64,000 bases of DNA from Paramoeba atlantica (lineage: Eukaryota; Discosea): assembly GCA_977017575.1 (NCBI GenBank), contig CDRNVI010000024.1, positions 124,001 through 188,000 on the forward strand. Direction: 5' to 3'. The translations under genes were made by a program, and so were the position numbers. Below, piece after piece: positions 19,076 through 28,157 of the stretch (the first letter of the stretch is position 1; each line of letters starts with the position of its first letter). The notes under the pieces were generated by a model, which ran no database searches, was not told where the DNA came from, and saw nothing but the letters and a program-made list of their open reading frames with translations.

Positions 19076-20911
19076 TTACTTTTCATGCCTACGAATGAAG
19101 TTAACAACTCGCTCCCTAAATTCCTTAGGAAACATATCGTATAATCCGCAGTGAAACCCGTCAGGGGCCACCCATAGCTCCTTCGGCTCGTGAGCCAGAT
19201 CGAAGAGGGTTTGTGAGTGCTCTACAGGAACAACCTCGTCTGCCGTCCCATGCATTAAAAAAATAGGACGCGGTGCAATTCTGGAAATAGTGTGTAGCGC
19301 CTGACACTTCTTCGAGGGCACATTTCCGACCCGATAATTCAGCCAAAGCCGACATAATCTATGAAAAATCGTAAAGAAAAACTGGGACAGCCATGTATGG
19401 GTCATATAGCCTCCCATAATATGATTAATATGACGTTGTTGCAGATATCCCACCGTGGTAATCGGGTTTTCCGCAATCACGATATCAATGTTGGAATCAA
19501 TCGCGGCAGCCATAATACACGCGCTACCCCCTACCGAGGTACCAATCGCCACCAGCGTGCGCAAACCACAGCGCTCCCTCAAATACCGCGCGGCCGTACA
19601 CACGTCATACCTCTCCTTTACCCCGTAGGTAAACCCTTTCCCCGTGCCCTGACTCATGCCATGTTCGCGAAAATCAAACAGCAACACTTCAAACCCCTCG
19701 GCATGGAACATACGCACGTGACGAAGAAACGCCCGACGGTCGCGTCCCCCTCCATGGACCAGGATCACCCCAGTAGATCGAGAACTGCTGTCCGGGGAGG
19801 CCGCGACGTACCACCCGGAAAGAGTGTATTGATCAGCAGTATGCAGCGTAACCTCCTCGTAGTCAAGCCCAAGATCATACTTTGGGTCATTCACAATACC
19901 CTGCCAGTACTCCGGGAGTGCGGCCATGGTAAGCTTACTCGCGTTGGGGCGGTACCATGGAGGGCGAATCGAGACCTCGGAGACAAAATATGACACAATG
20001 AGGAAATAGTACGCAATAGTGATAGCAAGGAAATTTACCGCAAAACGCCACCCGGACAGCCACAGGAGGACAAGAATCGGGCACAGCACACTAATAACCA
20101 TTTTCCGAATAAACGTGCTGTTAATCACATCGGTGGACTCCATGCTTCTGGACTGTTCACTCTCTTTGGCACGTTTCGCGAAGAATTTTAAAGAATCCAC
20201 CGCACCGTGTCGTTTTAAAAAGTCTTGAATCTCAGTTTTCGAGCACTCTAACAACGGCGTCCGGTTTCGCGTGTCGGGGTAGTTCACATCCGCTCCTCGG
20301 CTCACAAGGAGTTCGACCATGGGAAGGTTACCATGGCTAACGGCCACGTGCAACGGGGTGCGCGACTCATAGTCCGACTGGTTGACATCCAGAGAAGCGA
20401 GTTTCCCCGACAGCAAACCCTCCACCTCCGCGAGTAATCCCTTCCCCACCGCAACATGAAGCCGTGGGTCAAAGACACTCTCGGTCAAAGGCCGACCACT
20501 TCGAGGGGTTCCGATCGGGAAACTAGAGAGGGAGAGCGAGGAGGAAACGGGATGAGATCTTCGCCCAGCGCTTCCCGGTCGACTGGTCATGGAGCGTCGA
20601 GACCCAGGGGAGAGTCTCTTATCTGCAGCAGCAGCACCAGAAGAAGAAGACAATGAATTCCAAGAAACCCTACGACTGCGCTGTAGACCGTGCTGCACCG
20701 CCTCCCGTACATCCTCTGTCATGGTGGTCACGCGGGTGAGCACGCGTTGAGCCACGGAGCGTTTCTCGGGCGAGAGTTTTCGAGAATCGGAGGCTCGAGG
20801 TTGTGTGGAGTTTATGTTGAGTCCGGCCCGGGAGGGGCTGGATCGTGAGGAAGATGGTTTTAGGTGAGGCGTTTTCGGTTTTGACCGTTCCCTGGATGGT
20901 GATTTTTTCAT
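19076..20911 (-). CDS. Ankyrin repeats fused to a membrane-bound alpha/beta hydrolase
   Basis: 611 residues in four parts. Residues 1-145 are Ser/Arg/Pro-rich and disordered. Residues ~150-235 hold two or three ankyrin repeats (SRTPLHVAVSHGNLPMVELL, NRTPLLECS). Residues ~270-315 hold two hydrophobic segments. From ~345 an alpha/beta hydrolase follows: oxyanion region VILVHGGGRD, nucleophile elbow GTSVGG (Ser ~459), acid in HGTADEVVP (~557) and histidine in DGFHCG (~587), so the triad is complete. The hydrolase resembles the ABHD/BEM46 serine hydrolases, often depalmitoylases or lipases. An ankyrin-TM-hydrolase fusion is unusual; ankyrins may recruit it to a partner. Confidence 0.9.
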   Translation of the reverse strand: MKKSPSRERSKPKTPHLKPSSSRSSPSRAGLNINSTQPRASDSRKLSPEKRSVAQRVLTRVTTMTEDVREAVQHGLQRSRRVSWNSLSSSSGAAAADKRLSPGSRRSMTSRPGSAGRRSHPVSSSLSLSSFPIGTPRSGRPLTESVFDPRLHVAVGKGLLAEVEGLLSGKLASLDVNQSDYESRTPLHVAVSHGNLPMVELLVSRGADVNYPDTRNRTPLLECSKTEIQDFLKRHGAVDSLKFFAKRAKESEQSRSMESTDVINSTFIRKMVISVLCPILVLLWLSGWRFAVNFLAITIAYYFLIVSYFVSEVSIRPPWYRPNASKLTMAALPEYWQGIVNDPKYDLGLDYEEVTLHTADQYTLSGWYVAASPDSSSRSTGVILVHGGGRDRRAFLRHVRMFHAEGFEVLLFDFREHGMSQGTGKGFTYGVKERYDVCTAARYLRERCGLRTLVAIGTSVGGSACIMAAAIDSNIDIVIAENPITTVGYLQQRHINHIMGGYMTHTWLSQFFFTIFHRLCRLWLNYRVGNVPSKKCQALHTISRIAPRPIFLMHGTADEVVPVEHSQTLFDLAHEPKELWVAPDGFHCGLYDMFPKEFRERVVNFIRRHEK

Positions 20912-21092
20912 GAGTAAAATTTGACGAACTTAAGATGTTTAACGATAGTCCTTGTAAAGTGTAGTTGTTTTAAGAAAATGAAAACTAAAATGAAAGATCA
21001 TAAAGATTATAAAGATGAAAGAATGTGTAATGTAGACAGAGAAACGTTTTATAAGAAGAATTATGGTACGACAACACAGGACTGGTCTTGTT

Positions 21093-22469
21093 CTATTCAG
21101 GTAGAAGCTTCTCTTGTCGACTGTAGTCTGTGATTTTTTGGGCGATATCCAGCGCCGGAAGATTTTTGCTGTCGACGGAGGCAAACATCACTTCAACGCG
21201 ATAGTCTTTTGTATGTCGTGTAAAGTTGATACGCGTTACCGAAGGATCATTGTGAGCCTTGCCATGTGCCCCTTGTCCTATAGGGCTCGTGCTCATTAAA
21301 TAATCATACCGCGCACTGCCTTGTAGCACGCAAAGTCCCCGTGGTTCTAAGTACACCCGAGGGTACCATAACTCCGAGTGATGAGAGAGGCGTAGTATCT
21401 GCGCGCTAATCAAGCTTAAGATCCCAATGTAGGGACCCAGTGAAGGGTGCTTCCGATGCCATGCATAACCAGAATAAGGGGTAACGTACTCATTGATTTG
21501 AAAAGTGTTTGGCATGGATGGAAGAAGACCGAGTCGGTAGGCCCTGAGAAGCACTCGCCCAAGTAATGGGAGCCTCGCCGTACCCCACGCTAGAACACAA
21601 CGATTAGGAACGCTGAGTTCTTCATCAAAGTAGTTCGTGCAGTACCGACCTTCGGAGGAAACATAACGGGTGGGGGACTGTCGATCCCGATGGAGTGTGG
21701 TTGACATAATCTCTGCCAAGATGTCTCTCTCCTCCGCCGGAGTTAAAAAATTGCGAATCTGATGCATTCCTTCTGGTTCAAGTCGTTGCGTGGTATACAG
21801 TGAAACAGGAAATTGTGCCATACCCTTGTGCGAGTCCCGCATAAATCCGTTGAACTCATCTGCATATATGCCCTCATGACTATGATACTCTGCGTGGGTT
21901 GAACTTTTCTTTAAATCGACACTCCTCATGCGGTTGCGAGGAAGAGCAGCCCACGTATTCCATGCGTAGTTAACTTTACTCGAGACCTTGCGAGTGGAAA
22001 CAGACGACGAATTCGAGGTGGTTACAGAGCCAAGAGAATTGATCCTAGGTGTGCGCGTACTTAACGTCTTGTCGAGAAATCGTTTGTAAAATGGACTTTG
22101 TTCGTGGATTACCCAGCGATTAGAATTGAAGTATGTTTCCTCGGTTTTATTACTGGGAATGGTCATCGTATTTTTCTTTGTTAGCTCTATAGCCGGTCCT
22201 CCGGGTTTACCTGTTTGTGAGGAGTCACCATAAGCCGGAGACGCTGGCCATTGGCTAGCTTTTTTACGATAATATTCGGCATACTGCTGCAATGTGGAGT
22301 GTGAGTGAGCGTTGTCTGGTACTCCAGAATGGTCATAACAGCCCTCATTCGTGCGCTCGATCGTTGGAAGCTCAACAGACTCAAAGGAACCCCACCCCGG
22401 TCTATTGGAACGAAACTTTGAGCCCTTCTGAACGCGTGAGGAAACTATGTTGCTCCTGTTACCTCGCAT
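21093..22469 (-). CDS. AlkB-fold protein lacking iron ligands (likely pseudoenzyme)
   Basis: 458 residues: a disordered N-terminal ~210, then an AlkB-like domain. GMHQIRNFLTPAEERDILAEI, PNTFQINEY, SLGPYIGILSL, LEPRGLCVLQGSARYDY and TRINFTRHT follow the order of ALKBH proteins. Canonical members chelate Fe(II) with HxD and a distal His after the 'ARY' strand. Here the first motif reads W-H338-R-K340-HPSLG, so the Asp is Lys, and the segment after SARYDY has no histidine in the expected place. The 2-oxoglutarate arginine in RINFTR remains. It probably binds nucleic acid or protein without oxidative demethylation. The frame is intact, so this is not a decaying gene. Confidence 0.8.
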   Translation of the reverse strand: MRGNRSNIVSSRVQKGSKFRSNRPGWGSFESVELPTIERTNEGCYDHSGVPDNAHSHSTLQQYAEYYRKKASQWPASPAYGDSSQTGKPGGPAIELTKKNTMTIPSNKTEETYFNSNRWVIHEQSPFYKRFLDKTLSTRTPRINSLGSVTTSNSSSVSTRKVSSKVNYAWNTWAALPRNRMRSVDLKKSSTHAEYHSHEGIYADEFNGFMRDSHKGMAQFPVSLYTTQRLEPEGMHQIRNFLTPAEERDILAEIMSTTLHRDRQSPTRYVSSEGRYCTNYFDEELSVPNRCVLAWGTARLPLLGRVLLRAYRLGLLPSMPNTFQINEYVTPYSGYAWHRKHPSLGPYIGILSLISAQILRLSHHSELWYPRVYLEPRGLCVLQGSARYDYLMSTSPIGQGAHGKAHNDPSVTRINFTRHTKDYRVEVMFASVDSKNLPALDIAQKITDYSRQEKLLPE

Positions 22470-22786
22470 TATTCATTAACATATTATAGCATTGACACCG
22501 TGCACCGACGTTTGTATGAAATAAAGCGAACTGCAGGAGACAAACATACATACACATTTTTAATAGCAAAATCCGTAATTGAAGTAAACCCAAAGAAACG
22601 ATCTCAAGATTTTAGTAATGGTGAGGATTGCTAATTTTTCAGTTTTTGAAATGTTTTATAACGTTCTGATACTTGGGTACTTATACTCTACAAGATGTTT
22701 TGGCAGCCTCATTTGAAATGAGGCATTCCAATGAAAAATTTACATTACAAACCTGTTGATTCCAATCATGGCGAAATCTAGAAGCT

Positions 22787-24559
22787 CTAATCCAAATGAG
22801 TCTCTACCTCGTGATGTGAAAATGATCGAAACCATATATTTTCCGTCCATCGCCCACATCGGTATATTACGTAGCAAAAGAGTCGTATCCACCATGGTCG
22901 TTGCAGATAAAGGTCCTGCGTAAGTTGTCTACAATGTTTCATGTCTTTCTCAAAATGTTCTTCAAGAGTGCGGGCTGTCGGGTAATCCACCGTCGCAACG
23001 GATACTTCTAGAAGTTTGTTCGACAACGAGTCCCAGTTGTATGACCCGACGGCTGACCACACGCCGTCAACTACTACCGTTTTGCTGTGTAATATATGAG
23101 GGGGGAGGTCATGTGTCGGTGAAGAGTCGGATACACCTGTAGGTGAGTTGTTCCTTATCTGTACCCAGTATTCGGTCAGCCAATTAAAGAAATTTGCAAT
23201 CCAATAGGATTCCTTATGCGAAACATTAGTATTTATATTCGTTAGCTCTGTAGTTTGTGTTGAAAAAGCTGTGTCATATTCATAAATGCTTATGTTATGA
23301 GACAGCAGTCTGTGCACAATATATTGTGCACCCCACCACATTAGCCAAGGATCGGTACTCCGAAGTGAGCCTGTCATTACCCTTACGTCTACGCCCCGTC
23401 GAGCGGCCCCGAGAATACATTTCAGTAGCCTTCGGGTCGGTAAAAGGTACGGAGTTGTGATCCAAACACGATGCTGTGCGCGATACAGAATAAATTCGTA
23501 AGCTTTTTGAATTTTGTAGGTCCGACTCCACGTGTTGGAATACAATACTTGTGCAAGTAATGATGGACGCTGCCGTTTCTCCACAGGCTTTTTTCTAATA
23601 TTTCTTCCTCGCAGCTTAAAGTTAAATAAAGGATTTCTTGCAGCACTACGAAATCGCGAAAGTCGAGCTAAGAATTTCTTACGACGCATTAGGAGCTTTT
23701 GAGCCAGCTTGCGAAAAGAGCCGTTGCGTTCTGCGTTTAGCGTGTCATGAACCACGTCATGGAGAGAATTCACAATTCCACCCTGCAATCGACACATGGT
23801 GTCTCGAAAGGCCCCGGTACCTCCAATAGAGGTGCCTGCGTATTCATTTCCGATGTTCAAACCTCCGACGTACGCCACTTTGTCGTCAACAAGAAGAATT
23901 TTACGATGATTACGTATGAGTGGAGAGAGCCGCCAAGGCTGTGTACTGCGACCGAAATATGCTCCTGCGCTTAGTGAGTACCTAAGAATTCGATGAAAGA
24001 CAGGATTAAATTTTATAACTCGTGCGTTTTTACAATTCGATAATTCTTGCACTAGTGCTGTACGACCACTAATGTTTCCCCCGTCATCATATAGAAATAC
24101 AACTCGCACACCACGATGAGCTGCAACAACTAGACGGCGTATGGTTTCGCGTCCGATGAAATCATCTTTACAAATGTAGGTTACCCATTGAATCGACTTT
24201 TGCGCATCGTCCACTGCTTTCCACATGCATGAAAACGCCTGTGAACTGCTGCTATAGAGCTGCATCTTGTTATCAAGAGTGAAGGGAGCGATTCTTTGTA
24301 ACAAAGAAACCATTTTAGACCATTCTATAGGGTTTCCCAGCTCCCTCTTTGGTGCATGTTTCATTGCAAGAGTGGCATCTCGAAACTGTTTTTGGAGATG
24401 GATGCGCGAACTTGCAAGCAAGTCATTAGGAGAACTTTTCAAACTTTTTGTGGGAGAATTCCAACGCGTCAATAATCCCCGCTTGAGCAGTTCTGTGTGT
24501 TTCGCCCGCTGTCGCACTAGTTGAATAAAAGGAGACCATCTTAGTTTTGAGGAACCCAT
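22787..24559 (-). CDS. Cardiolipin synthase, bacterial PLD type
   Basis: 590 residues with two phospholipase D HKD motifs, HRKILLVDD near 218 and HSKTVVVDG near 490, each followed by the usual GG/GS-N stretch (VGGLNIGNEY, VGSYNWD). AHRGVRVVFLYDDGG and ARRGVDVRVMTG precede them. This is the layout of bacterial Cls, which condenses phosphatidylglycerol or CDP-diacylglycerol to cardiolipin. Trypanosoma brucei is known to use this bacterial type in mitochondria, whereas animals and yeast use another family. The basic N-terminal ~30 residues could target mitochondria. The insert near 280-330 is Arg/Lys-rich and may touch the membrane. Confidence 0.85.
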   Translation of the reverse strand: MGSSKLRWSPFIQLVRQRAKHTELLKRGLLTRWNSPTKSLKSSPNDLLASSRIHLQKQFRDATLAMKHAPKRELGNPIEWSKMVSLLQRIAPFTLDNKMQLYSSSSQAFSCMWKAVDDAQKSIQWVTYICKDDFIGRETIRRLVVAAHRGVRVVFLYDDGGNISGRTALVQELSNCKNARVIKFNPVFHRILRYSLSAGAYFGRSTQPWRLSPLIRNHRKILLVDDKVAYVGGLNIGNEYAGTSIGGTGAFRDTMCRLQGGIVNSLHDVVHDTLNAERNGSFRKLAQKLLMRRKKFLARLSRFRSAARNPLFNFKLRGRNIRKKPVEKRQRPSLLAQVLYSNTWSRTYKIQKAYEFILYRAQHRVWITTPYLLPTRRLLKCILGAARRGVDVRVMTGSLRSTDPWLMWWGAQYIVHRLLSHNISIYEYDTAFSTQTTELTNINTNVSHKESYWIANFFNWLTEYWVQIRNNSPTGVSDSSPTHDLPPHILHSKTVVVDGVWSAVGSYNWDSLSNKLLEVSVATVDYPTARTLEEHFEKDMKHCRQLTQDLYLQRPWWIRLFCYVIYRCGRWTENIWFRSFSHHEVETHLD

Positions 24560-24915
24560 TTTCAGGTTTTTGGCATCTGATTAATACACTATAATACTGT
24601 GGTACCGCGAAATTAACTAACTTTACAGAGAAAAGATATCGGATGTAAAGACATTCATACTACGTAGAACGTACAGGAACTATATACTCTATAATGTATA
24701 TTCCTGTCCACTTCAGTAGACTCATTTCAAGCGAGCGTAAGATAAGTACTACTGAATACAAAGTGTGTACCCAGGCTATTTTTATAAAAATACTCAGCCA
24801 CACAGTAGTTTTGAAATTTGAAAAGCTTCTATGTTTGTAGCACAGATTCGAAACGCATGTATATCACGTATAATTATGTGGTGTGTACAACTCCAGTTAA
24901 TTGCTACTTACTATA

Positions 24916-25113
24916 TTATCGTAAGCAACATAATGCTTCGGCAATTTTACGTAGAGACCGTCCGTCATATGAAGTGAAGCGGCAAAGTTTAGACGGTGTC
25001 ATACATTTTTCGGCCCAACACAATGTAAAATTCGCCCATAAGAGAGCATACAAAAAGCAAATAAAACAAAGAATTAAAAACGTGTACGCCATAGTAGTTT
25101 TCAGTGAAAACAT
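24916..25113 (-). CDS. Possible small Cys-rich membrane or secreted protein
   Basis: 65 codons on the same strand as the neighbours, between PEX11 and the PLD gene. The first ~32 residues are strongly hydrophobic (MAYTFLILCFICFLYALLW), like a signal peptide or single membrane span, followed by a polar tail with several Cys. A plus-strand frame of 119 codons overlaps it (24818-25177) but looks less protein-like and is on the unused strand. Existence uncertain. Confidence 0.35.
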   Translation of the reverse strand: MFSLKTTMAYTFLILCFICFLYALLWANFTLCWAEKCMTPSKLCRFTSYDGRSLRKIAEALCCLR

Positions 25114-25162
25114 GAATATACTAAAACCAACAAGTATGCTTGCTCAACACCGTTGCGTCTTG

Positions 25163-25816
25163 CTAGTGTTTGGCTGATGCCTTGATTACATTTTGATAAG
25201 TAGCAATACTGCCGGATAGCAGGCCGCACATGGAAGTAAACCCAACGCAAGGCTTGTAGACGCAGGATGCATAGCCGGTAGCATCCAGCGTAGCCAACAG
25301 ATCAGCAAAGTTGCGCACAAAGTTGATAATCAAGTCTTTCATCACCTTTTCCGCTTTGTATGCTCGGATCAACTTCAAAATGTCCAAAATACACGCAAAA
25401 AGGAAGGCCCAGAACTGCGATACCTTGGCTCGGCGCGACACCCACTGGCTACTCACATTACTGAGAATGTTGTACTTTGCGAGGTACGAGATGTTATCTC
25501 CAACGACGAAACCAAAGTCTGCGCTCACTCGTCCGTACTCTACCAACCCATCAACGGTGTCGAATGCAGCGCCAGAGGCCGAGATTTCACTCATTTTGCG
25601 CAGATTTTGAATCCATTTACCCAAACGCATGAGGCTTCTCCCGTCACCCATGGATTTGGCGAGAACACCGTACTTCTTTGCGGAGGAGAAATCTCCGGAG
25701 CGGCTACCCGACCATTCGAGAAAACGAGCCAAGTTTTGGACGGCCTTATAGATCTTGTCCCGGCCTTCAGTGGTGGCCATTATTTTTACGGTAGTGTCAA
25801 TGTCCATGTTTGACAA
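25163..25816 (-). CDS. PEX11: Peroxin 11, peroxisome/glycosome elongation factor
   Basis: 217 residues. The start TTEGRDKIYKAVQNLARFLEW is the conserved amphipathic helix of PEX11, which inserts into and tubulates the peroxisomal membrane. A central RLGKWIQNLRKM and a C-terminal region with two hydrophobic segments (FLFACILDILKLIRAYKAEKV; the Gly/Cys-rich end) complete the family pattern. Length matches trypanosome PEX11. It is one of three peroxins in the window. Confidence 0.85.
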   Translation of the reverse strand: MSNMDIDTTVKIMATTEGRDKIYKAVQNLARFLEWSGSRSGDFSSAKKYGVLAKSMGDGRSLMRLGKWIQNLRKMSEISASGAAFDTVDGLVEYGRVSADFGFVVGDNISYLAKYNILSNVSSQWVSRRAKVSQFWAFLFACILDILKLIRAYKAEKVMKDLIINFVRNFADLLATLDATGYASCVYKPCVGFTSMCGLLSGSIATYQNVIKASAKH

Positions 25817-25972
25817 ATTACAAATACTGGGTTGAAATTAGCAGAAAACGAGCAAAAGAAAAAAGAGAACGGTAAGAAGTGAAGAAGCGCAAAATTAAGA
25901 ACATCAATACAATATATCCAAGAGGAGAAGAAAATTCGAATAGGTAATGTTGGATGGAAAATATAGTGAAGG

Positions 25973-26662
25973 CTAGCTTGAAAGCAATATCTTTTCGCAG
26001 GCCGCAGGACCATAAAGTGCCTCGCAACGACCCTCAAAACTTTTTGTCATTTTCTGTACTACTTGAGAGAGAAACAGTTTTGACAAGTTGGAATGAATAG
26101 GATTGGAAAACTGAAAGCTGACATCGAAAGTGACGAGAGAAGCTTTTTTAGCAAGCTGATCTCGTTGTCTCTTAGCTTCAGTGCGCTGTGTCAGTTGCGC
26201 AGAGCTGGACGTATCTGGACAAGCTCGGTGCCTGTGATACTGATGAGGTAACAGATCGAGAGGAGGTTCTCTAAAACCCCAGTCGCAGGTAAGACCTTTC
26301 AGGATAGTGCTTTTTCCATTGAGTTGTGCATTAATTCTGTTAGGGTAATTCAACAGCACTTCACTTGAATATGCCTCTCGGAGAAAAAGAAAACCTACCT
26401 GAAGATCCGCAGTCATACGACGCTCATTGGTTTCATGAATTGTTGCCGCGTTGCACCAGGGAAGAAACGCAGGGTAACGTCCAATGTCCGCAACCACATT
26501 ATATACTTGCATCGGGCTGTATCCCAGGACGCATTTCTCACTGTACTTCTGTTCCAATAAGCGGTTTAAAGCCGAACAAATGGAAACATGACGCAACCCT
26601 GAGTACTTACCGTTCGCGTGCTGTGTTCGTACCCTAGCTGTTCGTATTCCATGTTTTCTCAT
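25973..26662 (-). CDS. COQ10: Coenzyme Q-binding protein COQ10, START-like
   Basis: 229 residues. YSPMQVYNVVADIGRYPAFLPWC is the COQ10/RatA signature at the start of the START-like fold, followed by ADLQVGFLFLREAYSSEVLL, an FREPPLDL strand and the long C-terminal helix (LSQVVQKMTKSFEGRCEALYG). The family binds ubiquinone in the mitochondrial inner membrane and is needed for respiration. The basic N-terminal 30 residues (MRKHGIRTARVRTQH) fit a mitochondrial presequence. A ~35-residue charged insert (about 152-185) interrupts the fold between two strands where animal and yeast proteins have a short turn. Confidence 0.87.
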   Translation of the reverse strand: MRKHGIRTARVRTQHANGKYSGLRHVSICSALNRLLEQKYSEKCVLGYSPMQVYNVVADIGRYPAFLPWCNAATIHETNERRMTADLQVGFLFLREAYSSEVLLNYPNRINAQLNGKSTILKGLTCDWGFREPPLDLLPHQYHRHRACPDTSSSAQLTQRTEAKRQRDQLAKKASLVTFDVSFQFSNPIHSNLSKLFLSQVVQKMTKSFEGRCEALYGPAACEKILLSS

Positions 26663-26828
26663 CTCACTAGAATAGAATAGAGCACGTAGATAAAAGAATG
26701 ATACATCAATGAAAATGTGAATATTAATCCAAATTCTGAGTAGACGTTCTCACACTATCGAGCAGTCTCCCTTGCATGTCCCCAAAGAAAAAGACCTGAA
26801 GTACAGAAAATCTTACACAAAACCGTCC

Positions 26829-27785
26829 CTATACACACTTTTCGCCATCCTCCATTTTTTCACCCAACCGCCGCTCATGACACTCCATACAACTCCGTCT
26901 CCACCATACATTCCTCCACAAACACCCCCCACACCTCCACATCCTCCCCGTTCCTCCCCTCCCCCTCCCCCTCCCCCTCCCCCTCGTCCCCGTCCCCCTC
27001 ACCCTCCTCTCATAACACCGAAAACACCGTCCCCGGTGTCCCCCATTCATTTCCCAACACCGCCCACATCTCCAGTCCCTCTCCCCACCCCCCTCCCCCC
27101 TCCCCCCTCCCCCTCCCCCCTCCTGCTGCTCCCTCTCCCTCCCACACCGCCCACACACCCCTGTGCTCCCCTGCTGCCTTACCCCACACGCACAGCGCCA
27201 CCCCCTGGCACGTGCCCGGGCCGTGTCGCCGGGGGTCCAGGGGCGGTTACGCGGATGGGGGAAGCGCGGGGCGGCGGGGGGGAGGGGGGCGGTGCAGCGG
27301 AGACAGCGGGGGGAGAGCAGCGGGGAGACGGTGTGGCAGGAGGGACAGAGCCAGTCCCCGGGGGAGGGGGGGATAGGGGAGGCTGTTCGCAGAGGGTAGT
27401 GGGGGATAGGGGGGGTAGGGGATGGGGGGTGGGAGATCGGGGAGTGGAAGGGAGGGGAGGCTGTTTGCAGAGGGTGGGGGATAGAGGGGGTAGGGGGTTG
27501 GGAGATGGGGGAGTGTAAGGGTGGGGAGATAGAGGGTTGGGAGGTAAGGGGTTGAGAGATTGGGGAGATAGGGGGTTGAGAGATCGGGTAGATAGGGGGT
27601 GGGGAGATCGGGAAGTATAACGGTGGGGAGATAGGGGGTGGGGAGATCGGGGAGGAAGCCGGTGGGGGTGAGGTAAGAGCGGCGATGAGACGGAGGGGGT
27701 GGAGGTGGAGGGTGGGGGAAAGGGAGGAGGAGGTGGTGGGGGAGGGGGTGGTGATGCGTTGGAGGTGAAAATAGAGGAGTTTCAT
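26829..27785 (-). CDS. RanBP2-type zinc-finger protein with Pro- and Gly/Arg-rich linkers
   Basis: 318 residues. The first 140 are Pro/Ser/Ile repeats of the PISPP type coded by tandem CT-rich DNA. Four RanBP2-type fingers (W-x-C-x2-C-x~10-C-x2-C) follow: WLCPSC...CLRC (~146-166), WRCACG...CGRC (~197-216), WRCGRC...CFRC (~242-260) and WRCGGC...CMEC (~288-306). The second has CxC spacing. Linkers are Gly/Arg-rich. Such fingers usually bind single-stranded RNA or ubiquitin; Arg/Gly linkers favour RNA. The DNA is strongly strand-asymmetric, G-rich on plus from 27240 to 27780. The N-terminal half could be partly non-coding, with the start further in. Confidence 0.7.
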   Translation of the reverse strand: MKLLYFHLQRITTPSPTTSSSLSPTLHLHPLRLIAALTSPPPASSPISPPPISPPLYFPISPPPIYPISQPPISPISQPLTSQPSISPPLHSPISQPPTPSIPHPLQTASPPFHSPISHPPSPTPPIPHYPLRTASPIPPSPGDWLCPSCHTVSPLLSPRCLRCTAPLPPAAPRFPHPRNRPWTPGDTARARARGWRCACGVRQQGSTGVCGRCGREREQQEGGGGGGRGEGGGERDWRCGRCWEMNGGHRGRCFRCYERRVRGTGTRGRGRGRGRGGTGRMWRCGGCLWRNVWWRRSCMECHERRLGEKMEDGEKCV

Positions 27786-28157
27786 GGATCAAAGAAGGGA
27801 TTGGGGTAGGGAAGAAGGGTGGTGAAACAGATGATTCGAGAAAGAGAGACGTGAAATAGAATTAACGGTTGATGTTAATTTGATAGGATTTTGTTGTTGT
27901 TACAATATTTAAAGATGATGTACAGATGAGTGCAAATTTGTACAAGGGTTGGTCTTGGTGGCTAATGGGGTCACTTTTTCATACATATTCTCGGTCCGCT
28001 GGATGGGGGAAAAATTTGACAATCGATTTTTGCGCGTTTTTGGTGTACTGGATATGATATTTTGGTCAAGTCTGGATATGACAAGATGTTGGTACACTGC
28101 ACAGATAGTTCAGGGACACGTATCAGAAATCAAGAAAGAGGGGGGTTATCGCGCTTT
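27786..28157. other. Intergenic, no gene seen
   Basis: Purine-rich on plus (pyrimidine-rich on the transcribed strand) near 27790-27850, then AT-rich. Probably the splice acceptor of the zinc-finger gene and the 3' UTR of the cupin-like gene. Confidence 0.5.

Noticed and set aside
24818-25177. 119-codon plus-strand frame between PEX11 and the PLD gene
   Set aside because: Off-strand, overlaps the PEX11 end, no domain and unlikely composition.
26772-27518. 248-codon plus-strand frame rich in Pro and Gly
   Set aside because: It is the reverse reading of the CT/GA repeat tract; the opposite strand carries four zinc fingers.
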